From the NCBI RefSeq assembly GCF_900447535.1, contig NZ_UFXX01000001.1:2170001-2234000 (forward strand): 64,000 bases of DNA, written 5' to 3'. A model generated the notes under the pieces. It made no database searches. It saw only the letters and a list, made by a program, of their open reading frames with translations, and had not been told where the DNA came from. A program made the translations under genes and the position numbers. Origin of the DNA: Dermacoccus nishinomiyaensis (lineage in GTDB: Bacteria > Actinomycetota > Actinomycetes > Actinomycetales > Dermatophilaceae). Position 1 is the stretch's first letter, and each line of letters opens with the position of its first letter. Positions 27,247 through 35,178 of this stretch are shown here, piece after piece.

Positions 27247-28413
27247 TCAGGCGACGTGGCGAAACGCCGCGACGAGGCTCGTCGCGGCGCGGTCGATGTC
27301 GGCGGATGTCGTGGCGCGCCCGAGCGTCAGGCGAATCGCGCCGAGCGAGACGCCGTCGTCACACCCCATGGCGACGAGTGTCGTTGCGGGGGAGTCGATT
27401 CCGGCGTGACACGCGCTGCCGGTGGACGCTTCGACGTCAGGCGCTGCCTCCAGCACCTCGCGCCCGAGGCGCCCCGGCAGGGAGATCATCAGCGTGTTCG
27501 GCAGACAGTTCTGCGCGGGGCTGAGGCGAACGAGGCCGGGCACGGCCGTCGAGAGGCGGAGCCACAGCTCGTCACGCAGGCTCATCATGCGCAAGGCATC
27601 GTCGGCGAGGCGCGAGAGTGCGAGCTGCGCGGCCCGCCCGAGGCCGACGATGCCGGCGACGTTCTCCGTCCCCGGACGCAGCCCGCGCTCCTGGCCCGCG
27701 CCGACGACGAGGGGCTCGATCGGTGTGCCACGCCTGACGTACAGCGCGCCGACGGCCTTGGGGGCGTACAGCTTGTGGCCGGCGAGGCTGAGCAGATCGA
27801 CGCCGAGGTCGTCGACGTCGACGCCGATCTTCCCGACGGCCTGCGCCGCGTCGGTGTGGACGAGACCGCCCGCCGCGTGCACGCTCGCGGCGAACTCACG
27901 GACGGGTTGAATCGCCCCGGTCTCGTTCTGCGCGAGGATGATCGAGCCAAAGGCCACATGGTCGCGCGGCATGGGTGCGAGGTCGACGTGGCCGGCTCGC
28001 GTCACCGGCAGCGTCACGACGTCCCAGCCGTCGCGCGCGAGAAGCGCCATGGGCGCCGACGTCGCCGGGTGCTCCACGGCCGACGTCACGACGGTCGAAC
28101 TCACGTCGGCCGCGGGCGACGCGCCAGCGCGGCGAAGCGCCGCCGTCACGCCGCGGATGGCGAGGTTGTTCGCCTCCGTGCCGCCGGAGGTGAACGTCAC
28201 CTCGTCCGCCGACGCACCGATGAGCGCAGCGACGTGCTCGCGCGCATCGTCGACGGCACGGCGGGCCAGGCGCCCGGCCGGGGTCGCGCTCGACGGGTTG
28301 CCGCAGTGCTCGGTGAGATACGGCCACATCGCCCCGGCGACCTCCGGCGCGACGGGCGTCGTGCCGTTGTGATCGAGGTAGACGGGGCGGGCGTCGTCAG
28401 GCCGAGAACTCAT
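27247..28413 (-). CDS. cysteine desulfurase (IscS/NifS-like)
   Basis: A 388-residue PLP enzyme moving sulfur from cysteine to a protein persulfide. VYLDHNGTTPVAPEV opens the fold, the PLP lysine is Lys214 in SLAGHKLYAPKAVGALY, the PLP-stacking His is in SAVEHPA, and the persulfide cysteine is Cys335 in ASTGSACHAG, the IscS-type loop. No scaffold or thiouridylase gene is adjacent; in related genomes such genes often precede mnmA for tRNA thiolation, but that neighbour is absent because an IS element follows on the 5' side. ATG 28413 chosen over a longer frame. Confidence 0.88.
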   Translation of the reverse strand: MSSRPDDARPVYLDHNGTTPVAPEVAGAMWPYLTEHCGNPSSATPAGRLARRAVDDAREHVAALIGASADEVTFTSGGTEANNLAIRGVTAALRRAGASPAADVSSTVVTSAVEHPATSAPMALLARDGWDVVTLPVTRAGHVDLAPMPRDHVAFGSIILAQNETGAIQPVREFAASVHAAGGLVHTDAAQAVGKIGVDVDDLGVDLLSLAGHKLYAPKAVGALYVRRGTPIEPLVVGAGQERGLRPGTENVAGIVGLGRAAQLALSRLADDALRMMSLRDELWLRLSTAVPGLVRLSPAQNCLPNTLMISLPGRLGREVLEAAPDVEASTGSACHAGIDSPATTLVAMGCDDGVSLGAIRLTLGRATTSADIDRAATSLVAAFRHVA

Positions 28414-28490
28414 GCTGACGATCCTGCCGCGACGCAGGGGCGCATCCAACTCGCGGTGCTGGTGCGGCCGTCAGGGGGCCTCACACGAGC

Positions 28491-28523
28491 CGAAAGTGGA
28501 CGGAAATCGCGGATGTGACGGAG
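28491..28523 (+). repeat. dispersed 20-nt repeat array, copy C (left of IS)
   Basis: CGAAAGTGGACGGAAATCGC then GGATGTGACGGAG: about one and a half units, ending 9 nt before the left IS end. Confidence 0.6.
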
Positions 28524-28568
28524 ACCCTAAGTGCCAGCCTGGTCGTGAGTCACTTGTGTTGAGGAGGC

Positions 28569-28991
28569 GTGGTGTTCACGGTCGAGGAAAAGCGGGATGC
28601 GGTAGTGACGTATCTGGGGTTGGCGTTCGGGCAGAAAACGGCGTGGTTGGCGCAGCAGCCGTTCACGGCGAGTCAGTTACGTCGCTGGCGTAGTGAGTAT
28701 GTCCGTGGTGATCTTGACCGTGGCCTCACGCCGCGTCAGGGTGGCTCGATGGACCATATTCGCTCTGATCAGATGCGCCGGCTGGAAGAACAACTCGCCG
28801 CGCAAGAACGCCGCCACGCCACGGAAGTCGCGCGGCTACGGACCGAGGCTGACGGGCTACGTCAGGCGAACGAGTCGCTGGGAAAAGCTATCGGGCTCTT
28901 GCAACACTGGCACGCGCACGAGCCCGATACGCCCCCGACGACGCCACCCGAGCGTTCATCGCAGCCGAGAACGACCTCATCCGAGACCTGA
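28569..28991 (+). CDS. IS3-family transposase OrfA
   Basis: A 140-residue protein: N-terminal helix-turn-helix (TVEEKRDAVVTYLGLAFGQK, FTASQLRRWRSEYV) for terminal-repeat binding and a leucine-zipper-like coiled coil (MRRLEEQLAAQERRHATEVA). A GGAGG site lies just upstream of tandem GTG codons (28569, 28572). The heptamer GGGAAAA (28880-28886) is read G-GGA-AAA in this frame and can promote -1 frameshifting into orfB. Confidence 0.8.
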   Translation: MVFTVEEKRDAVVTYLGLAFGQKTAWLAQQPFTASQLRRWRSEYVRGDLDRGLTPRQGGSMDHIRSDQMRRLEEQLAAQERRHATEVARLRTEADGLRQANESLGKAIGLLQHWHAHEPDTPPTTPPERSSQPRTTSSET

Positions 28992-30007
28992 GCGCGCTGG
29001 CGGGGTTCAGTCAGCGCCGTGCGCTGCAGGTCGCTGGTGTCTCGCGTGGCACGTGGCACGCCCGCCACCACCATGGCCGTGACGTTGCTGCGGCGGTATC
29101 GCCTGTGCCGCAGCGTGAGCGGGAGCAGCCAGCGAGGTTGAGCGCGTCGGTGTGCGCGCGGGTCGCGGGTTTCATCAGTGCGGGGCGCACGGGCGGTTTG
29201 GGTGTCGCGGGCGCGTTCGCGAAGGCGTGGGACGAGGGCTTCATGGAAGCGAGTCTGCGTTCGTGGTGGCGTATCGCCGCGCGCGTGCGCCGCGAGCAGG
29301 CCACAGTCGAGCAGGCCACAGTCGAGCAGTCGGGCGCGGCGGGTGAGCGGGCGGTGGCGCGGGTGAAACCGCAGGTGTTGGCGACTGGCGCGAACCAGGT
29401 GTGGGCGTGGGACATCACCGACCTGCCCACCGCGTTTCGGGGTGTGGCGTTCAAGGCGTACGCGATCATCGACATCTTCAGCCGCAAGGTGATCGTCGCG
29501 AGTGTGCACCAGCGTGAGAGCACTGCTGATGCGATGGCGTTGTTCATGGCCGCGATCGCGGCGGAGGGTGGGTGCGTGCCGCAGGTCGTGCACGCCGACA
29601 ACGGCGCGGTGATGCGTTCGAACCTGCTGAACGAGTTCCTCACGGCACATGGCATCGAGGTGTCGCACTCGCGTCCGCGGGTGTCGAACGACAACCCGTA
29701 CATCGAGTCCGAGTTCCGCACCCTGAAGAATCGGGCGTCGTATCCGGGCGTGTTCGCGTCGCTGGTGGAGGCGAGCACGTACGTCGCGCAGCACGTGCAC
29801 TGGTACAACCATGCCCACCACCACAGTGGGATCGCGCTGTACACGCCCGCGCAGGTGCACGACGGGTCGTGGAAGATGCTGCACGCTCGCCGCCAAGTCA
29901 GCCTCGCCTACTACCAGGCGCGTCACCCCGAACGTTTCCGCGGCCACCGCGCGCCAGTGCCCGCCCCGAAAGCGTGGGCCGGAATCAACCATCCCGGCCC
30001 TGAGTGA
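28886..30007 (+). CDS. IS3-family transposase OrfB catalytic part (-1 frame)
   Basis: Open in the -1 frame from the GGGAAAA slip site to the stop at 30007, which lies inside the right terminal repeat. The HTH_21-like start is NDLIRDLSALAGFSQRR; the DDE integrase core has Asp in VWAWDITDLPT (codon 29411), Asp in VVHADNGAVM (29597) and Glu in NPYIESEF (29705), giving the D-35-E spacing of active enzymes. It has no good start of its own, so it is probably made as an OrfAB fusion. A 15-bp in-frame tandem repeat encodes ATVEQ twice. Confidence 0.85.
   Translation, partial: SYRALATLARARARYAPDDATRAFIAAENDLIRDLSALAGFSQRRALQVAGVSRGTWHARHHHGRDVAAAVSPVPQREREQPARLSASVCARVAGFISAGRTGGLGVAGAFAKAWDEGFMEASLRSWWRIAARVRREQATVEQATVEQSGAAGERAVARVKPQVLATGANQVWAWDITDLPTAFRGVAFKAYAIIDIFSRKVIVASVHQRESTADAMALFMAAIAAEGGCVPQVVHADNGAVMRSNLLNEFLTAHGIEVSHSRPRVSNDNPYIESEFRTLKNRASYPGVFASLVEASTYVAQHVHWYNHAHHHSGIALYTPAQVHDGSWKMLHARRQVSLAYYQARHPERFRGHRAPVPAPKAWAGINHPGPE
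29294..29323 (+). repeat. 15-bp tandem repeat inside orfB
   Basis: GAGCAGGCCACAGTC twice in succession, in frame, between the DNA-binding and catalytic parts of the transposase. Confidence 0.8.
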
Positions 30008-30028
30008 CTCACCACAGGTTGACATCCA

Positions 30029-30090
30029 CCGAGATTCGCAGATGGGGACGAGAATCGCCAATGTGGACGGAAAGCGCAGAGGGGGCAGGC
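30029..30090 (+). repeat. dispersed 20-nt repeat array, copy D (right of IS)
   Basis: Three consecutive units: CGAGATTCGCAGATGGGGA, CGAGAATCGCCAATGTGGA and CGGAAAGCGCAGAGGGGG. It starts 5 nt beyond the right IS end; with copy C it may have been one array split by the IS. Confidence 0.7.
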
Positions 30091-30168
30091 GGGTCGGACG
30101 GTCGCCGCACGGGGGCATGGTGGTCGGATCGGGCCTCGAGTGCCGTCGCATCTGCCATCCTCGACGTC

Positions 30169-30996
30169 ATGCGCATCGCCGTCATGCAGGACAAGGCCGT
30201 CGTCGGTGACGTCGACGCCAACCTCGCCATCATCGACCGTCGCGCTGGTGAAGCTGCCGCGCGCCGTGCTGACGTCCTCGTCACCCCCGAACTCTTCGTC
30301 ACCGGCTACGCCCCGAAGCGGTTGCACGCCGGCGACCCCACCCAGCAGACCGACATCGCGGGCGCCCTCGCCGCCACCGCGGCGCGTCACGGCATCGCCG
30401 TCCTCGCGAGCTATCCCGAGGTCGCGACGGCCGACACTCCCGCCGCCCGCGGTGGCGGCGCGCCCGGTGAGACTGCTCGACACATCGCCGCCACGCTGTT
30501 CGACACCGACGGCCGCCCGATCCTGCATTACCGCAAGGTCAATCTGTTCGACGACGACGAAGCCGCCGCCTTCAGCTCCGGAACAGACGCCCCCACCACC
30601 GTCGAACTCGCCGGGATGCGGGTGAGCGTCATCATCTGCTTCGACGTCGAATACCCCGAGATGACGCGCGCCGCGGCGCTCGCGGGCGCCGACGTCATCC
30701 TCGCCCCGACCGCGCTCACCGCCGGGTTCGACGACGTCCCCCAGGTGCTCGTGCGGGCTCGTGCCCTCGAGAACGGCGTCGGCCTCGCCTATGCGAACCA
30801 CGTCGGCGTCGAGGACGGGCTCACGTTCGGCGGCGGCAGCGTCATCGTCGGGCCTGACGGCGGCCTCCTCGCCCAGGGCGGCGACGGCGCCGAACTCCTC
30901 GTCGCCGACATCACCCGCGACGATGTCGCCGCAGCCCGTGACGCCGTCCCCTACCTGGCCAAGCTGCGCCGCGACACCTACGCGTCCTGGCGCTGA
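30169..30996 (+). CDS. carbon-nitrogen hydrolase, DavA-like omega-amidase
   Basis: A 275-residue nitrilase-superfamily amidase with catalytic triad Glu41 (VTPELFVTGY), Lys123 (LHYRKVNLF) and Cys157 (SVIICFDVEYPE). Size and neighbourhood match DavA, which hydrolyses 5-aminovaleramide, and the corresponding 4-guanidinobutyramide amidase: the product of the monooxygenase encoded at 32719 would be its substrate. Other nitrilase substrates (for example N-carbamoylputrescine) are possible. ATG 30169 begins the fold exactly. Confidence 0.8.
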   Translation: MRIAVMQDKAVVGDVDANLAIIDRRAGEAAARRADVLVTPELFVTGYAPKRLHAGDPTQQTDIAGALAATAARHGIAVLASYPEVATADTPAARGGGAPGETARHIAATLFDTDGRPILHYRKVNLFDDDEAAAFSSGTDAPTTVELAGMRVSVIICFDVEYPEMTRAAALAGADVILAPTALTAGFDDVPQVLVRARALENGVGLAYANHVGVEDGLTFGGGSVIVGPDGGLLAQGGDGAELLVADITRDDVAAARDAVPYLAKLRRDTYASWR

Positions 30997-31027
30997 CGTC
31001 AGCCACAGCCCCTCGGCGTGCCCGCGC

Positions 31028-31110
31028 CGGCGAGCAAGAACGAGCGGCATGACTGACCACGAGCGGCAGACCACTCGCATCCAGCCAGAACGCTCGTCTT
31101 CACCTCTCGC
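31028..31110. repeat. second dispersed motif family, copy 2
   Basis: GCAAGAACGAGCGGCATGA and ACCACGAGCGGCAGACCACT follow each other at about 24 nt. The CACGAGCGGCAGA core is shared with the block after recR (17.93 kb). Confidence 0.4.
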
Positions 31111-31201
31111 CACGTCGAAGCACATGCGTTTCCCAACACGAAACAACTCGGCGATGTGTGACATCGTGGTCTGGCCCACAGACCCCTTCGAGAGGTGCCC
31201 C

Positions 31202-32722
31202 GTGTCCTCATCGCTCGACGAGCAGGCGCGTTCGAGACTCCCGTTCGGCGCCCAGCTCCTGCGGCGCAAGCCGATCGGGCTGACGCTCGCGCAGGCCGAG
31301 GCGACCTCCGCCGGGCGCAGCCTGCACCGCAGTTTCGGTGTCCTGCAGCTGACGATGATCTCGGTCGGGGCGACGCTCGGCACCGGCATCCTCGTCGTCC
31401 TCGGTGAGACGGTGCCCGAGGCTGGCCCGGCGATCTGGATCTCGTTCATCATCGCCGGCGTCGCCGCGCTGCTGTCGGCGTTCTCCTACGCCGAGATGGC
31501 GGGCCTCGTGCCCGTCGCCGGGTCGAGCTACAGCTACACCTACGCGACGATGGGTGAGGGCCTCGCGTGGGTGTGCGGGTGGTGTCTCGTCCTCGAGTAC
31601 GCGGTGAGCGTCGCGGCCGTCGCCGTCGGGGCGGGGCAGTACGTCAACGAGACACTCGACTCGTTCGGCCTGGGCCTGCCCGAGGCCATCGCGAACCCAC
31701 CCGGGGCGGGCGGCGTCGTCAACGTCCCCGCAGCCCTCGTCGTCCTGCTCGCGACGGCCCTGCTCGCACGCGGCGCGCGGGAGAGTGCGCGCGTCAACAC
31801 GATCATCGTCGTGCTGAAGATCGCCATCCTCGTCTTCTTCTGCGCGGTCGCGTTCACCGCGTTCAAGGCGGGCAACTTCGCACCGCTGGCCCCGATGGGT
31901 GCCGCGGGCGTCTCCGCCGCCGCGAGCACCGTGTTCTTCTCGTACATCGGTTTCGACGCCGCATCCACGGCCGGTGAGGAGGCGCGCGATCCGAAGCGGG
32001 ATCTGCCGCGCTCGATCCTGCTGTCCATGATCATCGTGACGGTGCTGTACGTCGCGGTCGCCGTCGCCGCCATCGGAGCCCGCGAGTGGCACTGGTTCGA
32101 CGGGCGCGAGGCGCCGCTCGTGCAGATCATGCGTGAGATCACGGGTGCCTCGTGGGTCGCGTTCATCTTCGCGGTGACGTCGGTGCTCGCCATCTTCAGC
32201 GTCGTGCTGACGGTGCTGTTCGGTCAGATCCGCATCCTGTTGTCGATGTCGCGCGACGGCCTCGTGCCGCGCGTCTTCGGCGTCATCTCCCCGCAGACGG
32301 CCACGCCGGTGCGCAGCACCGTGATCGTCGGCGGCGTCGTCGCGGTGACGGCGGGCCTCATCCCGCTCGGTGAGTTGGCCGACGCGACGAGCATCGGCAC
32401 GCTGTTCGCGTTCGCCCTCGTCAACGTCGCCGTCATCTATCTGCGCGTGCGCAAACCGAAGCTGCCGCGCGCATTCACGGTGCCGCTGTACCCGCTGCTG
32501 CCGGCCGCCGGCGCGCTCATCTGTCTCTACCTCATGGCCAATCTCAGTTCCTCGACGTGGGTCGTGTTCGGCGTGTGGATGGCCGTCGGCATTGCCGTCT
32601 ACCTCGGCTACGGCCGCCGTCACTCCCGCCTCGCCACGCTCGACCAGGCGACCTATGAGCGTCACCTCGAGGACGACCTCGACCCCGACCATCCACTCCG
32701 AGAAGGAGACACCCCGCGATGA
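31202..32722 (+). CDS. APC-superfamily amino acid permease (cationic amino-acid transporter type)
   Basis: A 506-residue protein of 12-14 spans. SFGVLQLTMISVGATLGTGI is the CAT/APC span-1 motif, GLVPVAGSSYSYTYATMGEG the conserved span-3 loop, and FFSYIGFDAASTAGEEARDP the span-6 region typical of cationic amino-acid transporters. It likely imports lysine, arginine or a related amine for the neighbouring enzymes. GTG 31202 is preceded by GAGAGG 6 nt away; the stop overlaps the monooxygenase ATG (ATGA), so the two are coupled. Confidence 0.85.
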   Translation: MSSSLDEQARSRLPFGAQLLRRKPIGLTLAQAEATSAGRSLHRSFGVLQLTMISVGATLGTGILVVLGETVPEAGPAIWISFIIAGVAALLSAFSYAEMAGLVPVAGSSYSYTYATMGEGLAWVCGWCLVLEYAVSVAAVAVGAGQYVNETLDSFGLGLPEAIANPPGAGGVVNVPAALVVLLATALLARGARESARVNTIIVVLKIAILVFFCAVAFTAFKAGNFAPLAPMGAAGVSAAASTVFFSYIGFDAASTAGEEARDPKRDLPRSILLSMIIVTVLYVAVAVAAIGAREWHWFDGREAPLVQIMREITGASWVAFIFAVTSVLAIFSVVLTVLFGQIRILLSMSRDGLVPRVFGVISPQTATPVRSTVIVGGVVAVTAGLIPLGELADATSIGTLFAFALVNVAVIYLRVRKPKLPRAFTVPLYPLLPAAGALICLYLMANLSSSTWVVFGVWMAVGIAVYLGYGRRHSRLATLDQATYERHLEDDLDPDHPLREGDTPR

Positions 32723-34413
32723 CCGCTGTCACCGAGTTCCCGCACGATCGCGACGAGCACGCGGGCGATGCGCCCGTCACGATGCTCAACCCCGACTTCC
32801 CGTTCAGCTACGACGAATACCTCGCCCACCCCACGGGCCTCGGCAGCGTGCCGGAGGAGATGTACGGCACCGAGGTCGCCGTCGTCGGCGCCGGCCTGTC
32901 AGGCCTCATCACCGCGTACGAGCTGATGAAGCTGGGCCTCAAGCCCGTCGTCCACGAGGCCGACCGCATCGGTGGCCGGTTGCGCACCGACAGTTTCAGC
33001 GCCGCCCCGGACGTCGTCGCCGACCTCGGTGGCATGCGTTTTCCCGTCTCCGGCCGCGCGCTCTACCACTACATCGACGCGATGGGCCTCGAGACGGAGG
33101 CGTTCCCGAACCCGCTGTCGGATGTCACGCCGAGCACCGTCATCGAGCTCGGCGGCGAGGCGCACTACGCGCGCACACCCGACGAACTGCCGCAGTTCTT
33201 CCGCGACGTCGCGGACGCGTGGAAGGCCGCCGTCGACGACGGCGCGCGCTTCACCGAGATGCAGGACGCCATCCGCGCTCGTGACACGAAGCGCATCAAG
33301 CAGATCTGGAACGAGCTCGTGCCGACGATGGACGAGCAGACGTTCTACGGCTTCATCGCCGCCTCCGAATCGTTCAAGGAGGCCGGTTTCGCGGCGCGTG
33401 AGGCGTTCGGTCAGGTCGGTTTCGGCACGGGCGGCTGGGACACGGACTTCCCGAACTCCATCCTCGAGATCCTGCGCGTCGTCTACACCGACGCCGACGA
33501 TCAGCACCGACGCATCCTCGGCGGAGCGCAGAAGTTGCCCGAGGCGTTGTGGTCGCACGCGCCCGAGAAGCTCGCCCATTGGCCGGCCGGCACCACCCTG
33601 GCGAGCCTGCACGACGGGGCGCCGCGCGGCGCCGTCGCCGCCATCCGGCGTCATGAGAGCGGCGACCTCGAGGTCACCGAGCGATGGGGGCGCAAGGCGA
33701 CGTACCCGGCGCTCGTCACGACGTGCCAGTCGTGGTTGCTGTCGACGCGCATCACGACCGAGGAGGCGCTGTTCAGCCCGCAGATGTGGATGGCGATCGA
33801 GCGCAGCCACTACATGAGCAGTTCGAAGACGTTCGTCATGGTCGATCGCCCGTTCTGGAAGGACATCGACCCCGCCACGGGCCGTGACGTCATGTCGATG
33901 ACCCTCACCGACCGCCTCAACCGCGCCACCTACCTGCTCGACGACGGCCCGGACCGGCCCGCCGTCATCCTGCTGTCGTACACGTGGAACGACGACGCGC
34001 TCAAGTGGCTCGCGCTCGATGCCGACGAGCGCGTCGAGCTCATGCTGCACTCGCTCGCCCAGATCTACCCGGACGTCGACATCGCGAGCCACATCATCGG
34101 TCAGCCGATCACCGTCTCGTGGGAATCCGACCCCAACTTCATGGGCGCGTTCAAGGCCAACCTGCCGGGGCACTACCGGTATCAGCAGCGGCTGTTCACC
34201 CACTTCGCCCAGGACGAGCTGCCGGAGCACCAGCGCGGTATCTTCCTCGCCGGCGACGACATCTCGTGGACGGCCGGTTGGGCCGAGGGCGCCGTCCAGA
34301 CCGGCCTCAACGCGGTGTGGGGTGTGGTCCGTCACCTCGGCGGAAGTTCGTCTCCGGAAAACCCCGGGCCAGGGGAGCTGCTCGACGAGTACGGCCCCAT
34401 CGCCCTGGACTGA
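32719..34413 (+). CDS. flavin-dependent L-lysine/L-arginine 2-monooxygenase (DavB type)
   Basis: A 564-residue FAD enzyme of the amine-oxidase family. The N-terminal FPFSYDEYLAHPTGLGSVP, dinucleotide loop VVGAGLSGLITAYELMKLGL (GAGLSG at 57-62), ADLGGMRFPVS, GQVGFGTGGWDTDFPNS and C-terminal GIFLAGDDISWTAGWAEGAV closely match what I recall of Pseudomonas putida lysine 2-monooxygenase, also about 560 residues. That enzyme turns lysine and O2 into 5-aminovaleramide, CO2 and water; arginine 2-monooxygenase makes 4-guanidinobutyramide. Which substrate applies here cannot be read from sequence. It is coupled to the permease gene. Confidence 0.85.
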   Translation: MTAVTEFPHDRDEHAGDAPVTMLNPDFPFSYDEYLAHPTGLGSVPEEMYGTEVAVVGAGLSGLITAYELMKLGLKPVVHEADRIGGRLRTDSFSAAPDVVADLGGMRFPVSGRALYHYIDAMGLETEAFPNPLSDVTPSTVIELGGEAHYARTPDELPQFFRDVADAWKAAVDDGARFTEMQDAIRARDTKRIKQIWNELVPTMDEQTFYGFIAASESFKEAGFAAREAFGQVGFGTGGWDTDFPNSILEILRVVYTDADDQHRRILGGAQKLPEALWSHAPEKLAHWPAGTTLASLHDGAPRGAVAAIRRHESGDLEVTERWGRKATYPALVTTCQSWLLSTRITTEEALFSPQMWMAIERSHYMSSSKTFVMVDRPFWKDIDPATGRDVMSMTLTDRLNRATYLLDDGPDRPAVILLSYTWNDDALKWLALDADERVELMLHSLAQIYPDVDIASHIIGQPITVSWESDPNFMGAFKANLPGHYRYQQRLFTHFAQDELPEHQRGIFLAGDDISWTAGWAEGAVQTGLNAVWGVVRHLGGSSSPENPGPGELLDEYGPIALD

Positions 34414-34501
34414 CGGCGAAAATGGACTCTGACGGCTTTTCTGGGGAGAGCGGTGAGATCCGGCGTAGGGTTTACCGCAATACAACCAAGAGGGAGCCGG
34501 C

Positions 34502-35074
34502 GTGAAGTCACTACCAGTGCAAGGGGTGCGTGAGAACGTCGCCATCGGCGCCCGGTTGCGCAACGCCCGGCTGGCGCGCCGCTACACCCTCGAGCAGGCC
34601 GCGCAGCTCGCCGGCATGACGAAGGGGTTTCTCAGCCGCGTCGAACGCGACCTCACGTCGCCGTCCGTCGCCTCTCTCGTGACGCTGTGCCAGGTGCTGC
34701 AGATCGAGGTCGGCTCGCTCTTCGAGGCACCCCGCACGTCGCTCATCAAGCTTGCCGACGCGCCGGTCGTCGACATGGGCGGCACGGGCATCGACGAGCG
34801 CCTCGTCACGGGTCGTCAGGAACGTTCCGTGCAGATGCTGCGCGCCGTCATCCAACCCGGCGGGGACGGTGAGGCCGAACCGTACGCCATCGACTGCGAG
34901 CTCGAGATCTGGCACGTCGTCTCCGGCGCGCTCGACGTGACGCTGCACGACGCCACGCACCGACTCGAGGCCGGCGACACCCTCACCTTCCCCGGCCGCG
35001 AACCACACACCTGGCGCAACGCCGCCGACGGCGAGAGCGTCGTCATCTTCACCCTCATCCCCGTCGCGCGTTGA
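34502..35074 (+). CDS. XRE-family regulator with C-terminal cupin (PuuR-like)
   Basis: A 190-residue protein with helix-turn-helix IGARLRNARLARRYTLEQAA and TKGFLSRVERDLTSPSVASL, then a cupin_2 sensor domain (ELEIWHVVSGALDVTL, GDTLTFPGREPHTWRNA). PuuR and relatives use this layout to sense polyamines or amino acids and repress catabolic operons, so it probably controls the surrounding genes. GTG start with GAGGGAG 6 nt upstream; 88 nt separate it from the monooxygenase gene. Confidence 0.88.
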   Translation: MKSLPVQGVRENVAIGARLRNARLARRYTLEQAAQLAGMTKGFLSRVERDLTSPSVASLVTLCQVLQIEVGSLFEAPRTSLIKLADAPVVDMGGTGIDERLVTGRQERSVQMLRAVIQPGGDGEAEPYAIDCELEIWHVVSGALDVTLHDATHRLEAGDTLTFPGREPHTWRNAADGESVVIFTLIPVAR

Positions 35075-35080
35075 CGGGGC

Positions 35081-35172
35081 TCAGGGCACCTGCACGTGGT
35101 TGTCACCCTCGACGCACTCGATGATGAGGGTGCCACCGACGGCTTCGAGGTAGCTGCGGATGCTGCGCGCGC
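35081..35172 (-). pseudogene. C-terminal remnant of an XRE/HigA-like gene
   Basis: The minus strand reads SARSIRSYLEAVGGTLIIEC followed by VEGDNHVQVP and a stop, the characteristic C-terminus of small XRE antitoxin-type regulators (...YLEALGG...). No start or helix-turn-helix remains; the frame runs into the 3' end of the oxidase gene, so the 5' part was replaced when the catabolic genes arrived. Confidence 0.5.
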
Positions 35173-35178
35173 TCGATA

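Larger units (their letters stand above)
28532..30024 (+). mobile_element. IS3-family insertion sequence, complete
   Basis: 1493 bp with imperfect terminal inverted repeats: left TGCCAGCCTGG..TGAGTCAC and right (complement) TGTCAACCTGT.TGAGTCAC, starting TG and ending CA as in IS3 elements. It carries orfA and an orfB in the -1 frame. I see no target-site duplication (left flank CTAAG, right flank TCCAC). Both flanks carry units of the dispersed intergenic repeat, so it landed within or between such units. Confidence 0.85.

Noticed and set aside
25912-28518. 868-residue open frame on the plus strand
   Set aside because: It is antisense to gcdH and the cysteine desulfurase gene, which have clear family motifs; its translation is Arg/His/Gly/Asp-rich shadow text typical of high-GC DNA.
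28522-30034. Target-site duplication of the IS element
   Set aside because: The bases beside the TG...CA ends (CTAAG and TCCAC) do not match at 3-5 bp; shifting the ends does not give a convincing duplication.
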